NCBI GenBank assembly: GCA_002437585.1
Contig: DJQM01000064.1
Location: forward strand, 1-58,474
Length of the DNA: 58,474 nt
Direction: 5' to 3'
Source of the DNA: Clostridiales bacterium UBA6386
GTDB lineage: Bacteria > Bacillota > Clostridia > Oscillospirales > Oscillospiraceae
Part shown: piece after piece, positions 49,786-55,859 of the stretch
Numbering within the stretch: the stretch's first letter is position 1
Layout of the letters: every line of letters begins with the position of its first letter
The notes under the pieces: model-generated
The model's database searches: none
What the model saw: only the letters and a program-made list of their open reading frames with translations
What the model was told of the DNA's origin: nothing
Program-made: the position numbers and the translations under genes

Positions 49786-50793
49786 TTGGTATCCATGAAG
49801 GACATTGCTCAGGCCTGCGGCGTCTCCGTGGCCACGGTGAGCAAGGCACTGAACGGACAGCCGGACATCGGCGAGGAGACCCGTGTTCGGGTGTGCGAGA
49901 TGGCGCAGAAAATGGGCTATATGACCAATTCCGCTGCCCGCGCCCTGAAAACCAACCGCACCTACCATCTGGGTGTGCTGTTTGTGGACGAGATGCGCAG
50001 CGGTCTGGGTCATGAGTATTTTTCTGCCATTCTGGAGAGCTTCAAGACGGAGTCCGAGCGCCACGGCTACGACATCACCTTTATCAATCACAATGTGGGC
50101 GGCAAGCCCACCTCTTACCTGCAGCACTGCCGCTATCGGGGAGTGGATGGGGTGGCCATCGCCTGCGTGGATTTTCAGGATCCGCGGGTTCGGGAGCTGG
50201 CGGAAAGCGACCTGCCTCTCGTGACACTGGATCATGTGTTCAACAACCGGCTGGCGGTGATGTCCGACAATGTCCAGGGCGTGGAGCACCTGGTGCACTA
50301 TGCCTATGAGATGGGTCATCGGCGGATCGCCTTTCTCCACGGCGAAGGCACTACCGTTACCCAGAACCGGTTGGTGGGCTTCTACCGGGCCTGCGAGGAG
50401 CTGGGGCTGGAAATTCCCGAGGTGTACGTCCGGGAGTCGGCCTACCACGACCCGGATCGATGCGCCGCGGCCACCATGGAGCTGATGGAGCTGCCGGAGC
50501 GACCCACCTGCATTCTGTTCCCGGACGATTATTCCTTCGTTGGCGGTCAGAACGCACTGGTGCGGATGGGATTGCGGATTCCGGAGGATGTGTCCGTCAT
50601 GGGCTACGACGGCATCCACCTGGCTCAGGTGCTGGGTCTGACCACCTATCGCCAGAATACCGAGGCTTTGGGCAGAATCGCAGCCGAGCGGCTTATCAGC
50701 CTGATTGAGCATCCCAAGACTACCCTGGTGGATCGGATCATGGTCTCCGGGGAGCTGATCAAGGGAAAGACCGTAAAACGGCTGACGAAGTAA
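49786..50793 (+). CDS. LacI-family transcriptional regulator
   Basis: A 335-aa regulator with the N-terminal helix-turn-helix MKDIAQACGVSVATVSKALN, hinge helix NSAARALKT, and a periplasmic-binding-protein-like effector domain (LGVLFVDEM, DGVAIACVDF, PTCILFPDDYSFVGG, SVMGYDGIHLAQ). A TTG start at 49786 is favoured since AAGGGG is 7 bases upstream; the ATG three codons later is too distant. It probably responds to cellobiose or glucose-1-phosphate. Effector identity is inference. Confidence 0.9.
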   Translation: MVSMKDIAQACGVSVATVSKALNGQPDIGEETRVRVCEMAQKMGYMTNSAARALKTNRTYHLGVLFVDEMRSGLGHEYFSAILESFKTESERHGYDITFINHNVGGKPTSYLQHCRYRGVDGVAIACVDFQDPRVRELAESDLPLVTLDHVFNNRLAVMSDNVQGVEHLVHYAYEMGHRRIAFLHGEGTTVTQNRLVGFYRACEELGLEIPEVYVRESAYHDPDRCAAATMELMELPERPTCILFPDDYSFVGGQNALVRMGLRIPEDVSVMGYDGIHLAQVLGLTTYRQNTEALGRIAAERLISLIEHPKTTLVDRIMVSGELIKGKTVKRLTK

Positions 50794-50809
50794 AAACCGG
50801 ATCAGTAGA

Positions 50810-50837
50810 AAAGCCTCCGGGAAATCCCGGAGGCTTT
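50810..50837 (+). terminator. Terminator after the LacI regulator
   Basis: AAAGCCTCCGGG/CCCGGAGGCTTT, a 12-bp stem with AAAT loop; the arms supply the U-run. Confidence 0.75.
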
Positions 50838-50874
50838 GGCTTGTCTTGGGAGCGATCTGCTGAGAAAAAATCCG

Positions 50875-50956
50875 TAGGGGACGATGCCCACATCGTCCCG
50901 CAGCATGTGCCGGTCGTTATACGGAAACGGGGCGATGAGGGCATCGCCCCCTACAA
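50875..50956. repeat. Paired GTAGGGG...CGCCCC repeat
   Basis: GTAGGGGACGATGCCCACAT followed by CGTCCC, then 40 bases, then GGGCGATGAGGGCATCGCCC and CCTAC in mirror order. A related single unit is at 58410. Such units are common short dispersed palindromes in Clostridia genomes, as I recall. Confidence 0.65.
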
Positions 50957-50976
50957 ATTCTATTGTGGTGCGGACT

Positions 50977-51219
50977 TTAGATTCTTGCCACGCCGGACTT
51001 CCGGGCGGCTTCGGCCACGGCTTTGGCCACCGCCGGGTCTACTCTCGGATCGAAGGCCGCGGGGATGACGTAGTCCGCGTTCATCGCCTTCTTGGAAATC
51101 AGCCCCGCCAGGGCGTCGGTCAGGCCTGACAGCGTGATGACGGCCGTTCCGTGCTGGCCGTCGTGGAAAATGGGAGTGCCGCACTTTTCCTTCAGCTTGC
51201 GCCGGATTTCAAAGTAATT
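50977..51219 (-). pseudogene. Malic enzyme remnant with internal deletion
   Basis: On the minus strand one frame reads YFEIRRKLKEKCGTPIFHDG, QHGTAVI, and then directly DALAGLISKKAMNADYVIPA, FDPRVDPAVAKAVAEAARKS, GVARI, stop. The first part is the middle of NAD(P)-malic enzyme (FHDDQHGTA block; the second Asp is Gly here). The second is its extreme C-terminus. Some 180-200 residues of the NAD-binding domain between them are missing, and the N-terminal half is absent, with stop codons just upstream (about 51225). It is a decayed gene fragment. Confidence 0.75.
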
Positions 51220-51285
51220 TCTACCTCATGATTTACACTATTTTTCCCTGTTTGAAAAGTATCCGGAAAAGAAAAACTTAAGTTC

Positions 51286-51314
51286 TTGCATTCTGCCCAA
51301 AACTGTGATATTCT
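51286..51314 (+). promoter_or_regulatory. Promoter of the DtxR-like regulator
   Basis: TTGCAT (51286-51291), 17 bases, TATTCT (51309-51314), 40 bases before the GTG start. Confidence 0.65.
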
Positions 51315-51353
51315 TATTAGCAGAAATTCGGGAAAATGAAGGAGGGGATTGCT

Positions 51354-51737
51354 GTGAATCTCCATGAATCCGGTGAAATGTACCTGGAGGCCATTCTGGT
51401 GCTGAACCAGAAGAATGGCTTTACCCGCAGTGTGGATGTTGGCGAGTATCTGGGATACTCCAAGCCCAGCGTCTCCCGGGCAATGGGCATTCTGCGCAAG
51501 GGCGGCTATGTGCTGGTGGATGACACAGGTGCCCTGTCTTTGACCGACGCGGGCAGAAAAGTGGCGGAAAAGATCTATGAGCGGCACACGGTGCTGTCGA
51601 AGTTCCTGATCGACCTGGGCGTATCGGAGGGCACGGCTCTGGCCGATGCCTGCAAGATGGAGCATACCATTTCCGATGAGTCGTTTCAGGCTCTGAAACG
51701 ACACTACACAAGCTGGATGGAAAAAAAGCCGGTGTGA
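51354..51737 (+). CDS. DtxR/MntR-family metal-dependent regulator, short form
   Basis: A 127-aa regulator. The winged helix is VDVGEYLGYSKPSVSRAMGIL and the dimerisation/metal region includes EKIYERHTVLSKFLIDLGV and CKMEHTISDESF. Metal ligands typical of MntR (Asp, Glu, His) are plausible but not assigned. It lacks the SH3-like C-terminal domain, as MntR does. GTG at 51354 follows AGGAGG by 9 bases; an ATG six codons earlier would bury that site. Several Mn2+- and metal-related features lie just downstream. Confidence 0.85.
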   Translation: MNLHESGEMYLEAILVLNQKNGFTRSVDVGEYLGYSKPSVSRAMGILRKGGYVLVDDTGALSLTDAGRKVAEKIYERHTVLSKFLIDLGVSEGTALADACKMEHTISDESFQALKRHYTSWMEKKPV

Positions 51738-51756
51738 GCTTCACGCCGGTTTTTTC
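51720..51756 (+). terminator. Terminator overlapping the end of the DtxR-like gene
   Basis: AAAAAAAGCCGGTG.../CACGCCGGTTTTTT: the stem includes the last codons and stop of the gene and ends in six T. Confidence 0.75.
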
Positions 51757-51780
51757 ACGGGTTTTTGTACACACTGAAAA

Positions 51781-51809
51781 TTGACAGACTGCGGGCACGC
51801 TGTTATAAT
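51781..51809 (+). promoter_or_regulatory. Perfect consensus promoter of the Cys-rich/azlCD/GNAT operon
   Basis: TTGACA (51781-51786), exactly 17 bases, TATAAT (51804-51809). It is 25 bases before the ATG. A full-consensus promoter suggests strong expression or control by a repressor; no palindrome was seen over it. Confidence 0.9.
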
Positions 51810-51833
51810 GAAAAGGTTTCTGGAGGATGATTC

Positions 51834-52208
51834 ATGGGTAATTGCGAAAACTGCGGCGGCTGCGCAGGCGGCTGCTCGGGCTGCTCGGGCTGTGCCCGGG
51901 AGCTGGTGGTAGGCCCCGGGGAAATCGAATTTCTGAAAAAGCTAGGGCAGTTCGCCTTTTTGCCGGTGGCCCGGAAGATGGGCGATTTCACCCCCTGTTA
52001 TTTGGAGCCGGACGCGCCGGAGGGAATCTCTCTGATTTTGCAGCTGCTGGAAAAGAAGGGGCTCATCTCTGTGGATTATGATAAGCCTCTGAAAGCGGAG
52101 TACGGCACGGCCTACGCGGCCTTCCCCATCCGGGGAAGCATGGCTCTGACCCAGCGGGGGCAGCAGGTATTGGAGCTGTTGGAATACCAGGGAATGACAG
52201 AAGAGTAA
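51834..52208 (+). CDS. Cys-rich N-terminal small protein with a winged-helix-like body, 124 aa
   Basis: The first 22 residues contain eight Cys spaced NCENCGGCAGG-CSGCSGC, a likely iron-sulphur or metal-binding tail. The remaining ~100 residues look like a compact helix-rich domain with a wing-like end (FPIRGSMALTQRGQQVLELL). Not a family I can name. It is the first gene after a perfect promoter and 18 bases before azlC. It may be a metal or redox-sensing DNA-binding protein, but this is inference from composition and from the resemblance of the tail end to winged-helix proteins. Confidence 0.7.
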   Translation: MGNCENCGGCAGGCSGCSGCARELVVGPGEIEFLKKLGQFAFLPVARKMGDFTPCYLEPDAPEGISLILQLLEKKGLISVDYDKPLKAEYGTAYAAFPIRGSMALTQRGQQVLELLEYQGMTEE

Positions 52209-52226
52209 AACGAGGTAAGACAGAAT

Positions 52227-52940
52227 ATGAACTTTCAAGAGTACCGTTCCGGGGTAAGCCAGGGGCTTCCCGTGGGAATGGGCTATTTTTCCGTAAGCTT
52301 CGGCTTCGGGGCTATGGCGGTGAGCCGGGGGCTTTCCGCCTGGAGTGCCACCCTGATCTCCCTGACCAATCTGACCAGCGCAGGCCAGTTTGCCGGGCTG
52401 ACGGTGATTGTGGCGGCGGCTACCCTGTGGGAAATGATTCTGACCCAGCTGATTATCAACAGCCGCTATGCCCTGATGAGTCTGGCTCTGAGCCAGCGGA
52501 TGGGAGAGCGGATCGGTTTTTTGCCGAGACTTTTCGTTGCCTTTTTCAATACGGATGAGATTTTCGCTCTGGCCATGACCCGGAGGGAACCGCTGACGGT
52601 TCCCTATCTGCTGGGTCTGGGGACGCTGCCCATTGCGGGCTGGACCCTGGGCACCCTGTGCGGCGGATTGGCAGGCTCCGTACTGCCCCACTCCATTCGG
52701 GCAGCTCTGGGCGTTATGCTCTACGGCATGTTCGTGGCCATCGTGATTCCTCCGGCGAAAAACGACCGGAAGGTGCTGATTTCCGTGATTCTGGCACTCC
52801 TATGCAGCAGTGCCTTTGCCTGGGTGCCCATGCTTCGGCAGGTCTCCGCAGGTATTTCCATTGTCATCTGCACCGTGGCGGCGGCGGGCATCTGCGCCTG
52901 GCTTCTGCCCATTGAAGAAAAAGAGGAGGCGGCAGCGTGA
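52227..52940 (+). CDS. azlC: AzlC-family branched-chain amino-acid exporter, large subunit
   Basis: A 237-aa protein with about six to seven helices, beginning FQEYRSGVSQGLPVGMGYFS and containing TNLTSAGQFAGLTVI and QLIINSRYALMSLALSQR, the usual AzlC blocks. With AzlD it exports branched-chain amino acids or analogues such as azaleucine. It overlaps azlD by four bases. Confidence 0.92.
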   Translation: MNFQEYRSGVSQGLPVGMGYFSVSFGFGAMAVSRGLSAWSATLISLTNLTSAGQFAGLTVIVAAATLWEMILTQLIINSRYALMSLALSQRMGERIGFLPRLFVAFFNTDEIFALAMTRREPLTVPYLLGLGTLPIAGWTLGTLCGGLAGSVLPHSIRAALGVMLYGMFVAIVIPPAKNDRKVLISVILALLCSSAFAWVPMLRQVSAGISIVICTVAAAGICAWLLPIEEKEEAAA

Positions 52941-53257
52941 ATCTGTATGTGTACATTCTGGTCATGGCTCTGACCACCTACCTCATCCGGGTGCTGCCTC
53001 TGACCATCTTCCGCAAGCCCATCCGCAGCCGCTTTCTGCGCTCCTTCCTCTACTATGTGCCCTATGTGTGCCTGACGGCCATGACCTTCCCGGCTATTCT
53101 TTCCAGCACCGCCTCGGTTATCAGCGGGGCGGCGGCTCTGGCTGTGGCCATTCTCCTTGCCTACCGGGGCAAGAGCCTGATTGTGGTGGCGCTGAGCAGC
53201 AGCGCGGCGGTGCTGATCGTAGAATTTCTGCTTAAAATGATGGGGGTATTGGCATGA
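52937..53257 (+). CDS. azlD: AzlD-family branched-chain amino-acid exporter, small subunit
   Basis: A 106-aa membrane protein with about four helices. It shows the AzlD pattern ALTTYLIRVLPLTIFRK, then FLYYVPYVCLTAMTFPAIL. Overlaps both azlC and the following GNAT gene by four bases, so the three are translationally coupled. Confidence 0.9.
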   Translation: MNLYVYILVMALTTYLIRVLPLTIFRKPIRSRFLRSFLYYVPYVCLTAMTFPAILSSTASVISGAAALAVAILLAYRGKSLIVVALSSSAAVLIVEFLLKMMGVLA

Positions 53258-53805
53258 TCCGAAAAGCAATGGAAACAGATATTCCGGCAATCGCCGCCAT
53301 TTACGACCGGCTCCACGATGCCGAGGAGGCGGGCAAGGCCGTCATTGGCTGGATCCGGGGGGTATACCCCACGGCGGCCACGGCTCAGGCGGCTCTGGAG
53401 CGGGGCGACCTGTTCGTCATGGAGCAGGCCGATAAAATCGTGGGCGCGGCCATCATCAATCAGACCCAGGTGCCGGAATACTACGGCGCCCCCTGGCAGC
53501 TTCCTGCCGGCGATGAGGAGGTCATGGTACTGCACACTCTGACCATCGACCCGAACACCGCCGGAAAGGGCTACGGCAAGGCCTTTGTGGCTTTTTATGA
53601 GCAGTATGCCCGGGAAAACGGCTGCCGGGTGCTCCGGATCGACACCAACCAGCGCAACGTTCGGGCCAGGAACATGTACGCTGGCCTTGGCTACCGGGAA
53701 ATCGGCATCGTGCCCTGCAATTTCAACGGCATCCCCGGAATCGGCCTGGTTCTGCTGGAAAAACCTTTGTTTCCGTCAGACGGAAAAGAAAGTGAAAATT
53801 GTTAA
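53254..53805 (+). CDS. GNAT-family N-acetyltransferase
   Basis: A 183-aa GNAT with VMVLHTLTIDPNTAGKGYGKAFVAFYEQ as the CoA-binding motif (about 91-118), VLRIDTNQRNVRARNMYAGLGY next, and a C-terminal beta strand. Substrate unknown. Coupling to azlCD hints at an amino-acid-like substrate, perhaps detoxifying the compounds that AzlCD exports. Last gene of the operon. Confidence 0.85.
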   Translation: MIRKAMETDIPAIAAIYDRLHDAEEAGKAVIGWIRGVYPTAATAQAALERGDLFVMEQADKIVGAAIINQTQVPEYYGAPWQLPAGDEEVMVLHTLTIDPNTAGKGYGKAFVAFYEQYARENGCRVLRIDTNQRNVRARNMYAGLGYREIGIVPCNFNGIPGIGLVLLEKPLFPSDGKESENC

Positions 53806-53820
53806 ATTAGTATGTAGCTT

Positions 53821-53860
53821 CCCGGTTTGACTTGACAAACCGGGAGGCTTTTGTTATAAC
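53821..53860 (+). promoter_or_regulatory. Promoter of the manganese riboswitch, overlapping the upstream terminator
   Basis: TTGACA (53832-53837), 17 bases, TATAAC (53855-53860). The -35 box lies in the loop and 3' arm of a CCCGGTTT/AAACCGGG hairpin (53821-53844) that is followed by GGCTTTTGTT and should terminate the azlCD operon. The two signals share the same bases. Confidence 0.75.
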
Positions 53861-53867
53861 TTAACCC

Positions 53868-54067
53868 AGAAGAGGGAGTAGTCGGCGGGAAAGCCCGGGG
53901 CGGAATCGACATGCTGGGGAAACCCCGGTTCCACCTGAAATGACGAGACTTGGATGGCCGGCTCAGTCTCTTTGCAGCTTCTGTGCCGACTGGGGAAACT
54001 CTGAATCAATCATCTGCTTTTGCCGATTGAATCAGAGCTTCCCCTATTCTGGCACGGAGGCTTTTTT
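53868..54067 (+). promoter_or_regulatory. yybP-ykoY manganese riboswitch controlling mntP
   Basis: The aptamer starts AAGAGGGAGTAGTCGG, the conserved L1 GGGAGTAG block, and closes with GGCCGGCTCAGTCTCTT (about 53957-53972), the paired L3 side. AAGAG/CTCTT forms the closing helix. The expression platform is a terminator: AGCTTCTGTGCC (53976-53987) pairs with GGCACGGAGGCT (54051-54062), followed by six T and then the mntP ATG. The 3' arm contains the GGAGG ribosome site (54056-54060), so the hairpin blocks both elongation and initiation. A 49-bp repeat occupies the loop. Mn2+ binding should open the gene. Confidence 0.88.
53994..54042 (+). repeat. Minimal 49-bp copy of the structured repeat, inside the riboswitch terminator loop
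   Basis: GGAAACTCTGAATCAATC...GATTGAATCAGAGCTTCC matches the two ends of the 161-bp element at 44532-44692 with the middle missing (ATCTGC joined to TTTTGCC). The arms pair with one or two mismatches and extend to GGGG/CCCC at 53992 and 54044. Confidence 0.85.
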
Positions 54068-54634
54068 ATGGGAATCGGAGAATTGATATTGCTGGCGGTG
54101 GGTCTGAGCATGGATGCCTTCGCGGTGTCCGTGTGCAAGGGACTTGCCATGAAGCGGGTGACGCTGAAAGGAGAGCTGACCTGCGGGCTATGGTTCGGCG
54201 GCTTTCAGGCGTTGATGCCAACCCTGGGCTTTTTCCTGGGCACCCTGTTTGCCGCGGCCATCGAGGCGGTGGATCACTGGATCGCCTTCGGCTTGCTGGC
54301 CGTCATCGGCGTGAACATGCTCAAGGAGGCGGTGTCCTCGGAAGAGGAACCGGAGACCGCCGACCTTTCCGTGAAGACCATGTTCATTCTGGCGGTGGCC
54401 ACCTCCATCGACGCCCTGGCCGTGGGCATTTCCCTGGCCATGGTGGGACAGGTGAATATTTTCTTTGCTGCGCCGCTCATCGGCCTGTGTACCTGCGTTC
54501 TCTCCGCCATCGGCGTGAAGGTGGGCAGTGTCTTCGGCAGCCGGTTTGAGAAAAAGGCGGAGATTGTCGGCGGTGTGATCCTGATTCTTCTGGGTATCAA
54601 AATTCTGCTGGAGCACCTGGGGGTGCTGGCTTGA
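54068..54634 (+). CDS. mntP: MntP manganese exporter
   Basis: A 188-aa membrane protein with six helices, in two repeats. The Asp-containing motifs LSMDAFAVSVCKGL (helix 1) and TSIDALAVGISLAMVG (helix 4) are the Mn2+ site of MntP. It pumps out Mn2+. The ATG at 54068 sits directly after the T-tract of the riboswitch. The GNAT operon upstream is separate. The next gene starts within its stop codon. Confidence 0.95.
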   Translation: MGIGELILLAVGLSMDAFAVSVCKGLAMKRVTLKGELTCGLWFGGFQALMPTLGFFLGTLFAAAIEAVDHWIAFGLLAVIGVNMLKEAVSSEEEPETADLSVKTMFILAVATSIDALAVGISLAMVGQVNIFFAAPLIGLCTCVLSAIGVKVGSVFGSRFEKKAEIVGGVILILLGIKILLEHLGVLA

Positions 54635-55089
54635 TCCGCACGAAGAAACGAATGACCATCTGCTGTGCCCTGACGGCATTGTGCCTGGCCTTTATCTGGG
54701 GAAATTCTCTGCTTCCCGGGAACGTTTCCGGAGCCATCAGTGACGAGGTGGAGCATATTCTGGAGACGCTGCTGACGGAGGTGGAGGCTCTGCCTGAGGA
54801 AAGCCCGGTTCCCCTGCGGAAGGCGGCGCATTTCACGGAATTTACCGCCTTAGGGCTTTGCCTGACCTGGCTGTTCGGGATGCTCCGGAAGGGGCGGCTG
54901 TCGGCGTTTTTGTGCGGCTGGGCGGTTGCCTGCGTGGATGAGTCCATTCAGATTTTCGTCCCTGACCGGGGGCCGAGCCTGGGGGATGTAGGAATTGACA
55001 CCTGCGGCGTACTCACGGGATTACTTTTGCTTTCCATTGGATATCATTGCCTTTGCAAGCGTAAGAAACGACACTTAGGAGGAACCTGA
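54631..55089 (+). CDS. VanZ-like membrane protein
   Basis: A 152-aa VanZ-family protein with four helices. It has the marks PLRKAAHFTEFTALGL and DESIQIFVPDRGPSLGDVGID, TCGVLTG. A TTG start at 54631 that shares bases with the mntP TGA is favoured, with GGGGGTG upstream; an ATG seven codons later is possible. VanZ-like proteins have poorly known roles, in teicoplanin resistance for VanZ itself. Its place in a manganese-controlled operon is noteworthy. Confidence 0.82.
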   Translation: MIRTKKRMTICCALTALCLAFIWGNSLLPGNVSGAISDEVEHILETLLTEVEALPEESPVPLRKAAHFTEFTALGLCLTWLFGMLRKGRLSAFLCGWAVACVDESIQIFVPDRGPSLGDVGIDTCGVLTGLLLLSIGYHCLCKRKKRHLGGT

Positions 55090-55090
55090 A

Positions 55091-55639
55091 ATGAAGAAAT
55101 TGCTTTGTGCCATTCTGGCACTGACGATGCTGCTGTCTCTGGCAGCCTGCGCAGCGAACAATAACGGCGGCGCAAGCACCGAAACCACCGCGCCGACCAA
55201 CCTGGAGGGCACCGTGGAGGAGCTGCTGAACCGGATCGTGGAAAAACAGCCTGTGGAGTTCGCGGGCGAAACGACTGCCATCGACCTGACGGACACCAGC
55301 GAGGAGGGCACCTGGCGGTTTGAGAGCACCACGGGTTTGTCCGACCCATCTCAGCTGAAGGAGGCCGCTGCCTTTGAGCCGCTGATGGGCTCCCTGGCCT
55401 TCTCCATGGTCATGGTACGGGTGGCCGACGCGGTAGAGCCCCAGGAGATCGCCCAGGCCATGAAGGAGGGCATCAACCCCCGGAAGTGGGTCTGCGTGGA
55501 GGCCGACGACATGAAGGTGGCGGGCTGCGGCGATGTGGTCATGCTCATCATGCTTGCCTCTGATACGGGTATGACCGCCCAGAGCTTCGTGGACGCTTTC
55601 CAGAGCGTGGCGGGCAGAGAGCTGGATTTTGTAATCTGA
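55091..55639 (+). CDS. Lipoprotein of unknown function, 182 aa
   Basis: The signal peptide ends in the lipobox LSLAAC with Cys19, then an Asn/Gly/Thr-rich linker. The mature domain is alpha/beta with FSMVMVRVADAVEPQEIAQA and CGDVVMLIMLASD, and ends DFVI. No family recognised. It begins one base after the VanZ-like stop with AGGAGG in that gene's end, so it is the third gene of the riboswitch-controlled operon. Confidence 0.78.
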   Translation: MKKLLCAILALTMLLSLAACAANNNGGASTETTAPTNLEGTVEELLNRIVEKQPVEFAGETTAIDLTDTSEEGTWRFESTTGLSDPSQLKEAAAFEPLMGSLAFSMVMVRVADAVEPQEIAQAMKEGINPRKWVCVEADDMKVAGCGDVVMLIMLASDTGMTAQSFVDAFQSVAGRELDFVI

Positions 55640-55651
55640 TTGTGAAAAAGG

Positions 55652-55678
55652 GGCAGCGGCGGTGCCGCTGCCTTTTTT
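55652..55678 (+). terminator. Terminator of the mntP operon
   Basis: GGCAGCGGC/GCCGCTGCC (55652-55672) with A-tract before and TTTTTT after. Confidence 0.88.
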
Positions 55679-55685
55679 GAACTGG

Positions 55686-55845
55686 GGAGCCTCTGATGAA
55701 ATCGTCTGCGACCGTGAACGGATCTTTTCCGCCCACTCTTCGGTATCAAAAACGGGAAATACATACAGTATTCCACCGTTTTCGATCCCTTGATTGGCCG
55801 AAAAATCTCTCGCTCACAGTTCTTGACGATTTCATCAGAAGTTCC
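55686..55845 (+). repeat. Structured repeat, full copy 3 (160 bp)
   Basis: It begins GGAGCCTCTGATGAAATCGT and ends GACGATTTCATCAGAAGTTCC over the last 21 positions. It aligns throughout with 44532-44692. The end arms differ in sequence from that copy but still pair (GATGAAATCGTC with GACGATTTCATC). It fills the gap between the mntP operon terminator and the MBOAT gene. Confidence 0.85.
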
Positions 55846-55859
55846 CATGAGGAGAATCT

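Noticed and set aside
50960..51184. 74-aa Arg-rich minus-strand frame
   Set aside because: Wrong frame; the neighbouring frame gives clear malic-enzyme sequence.
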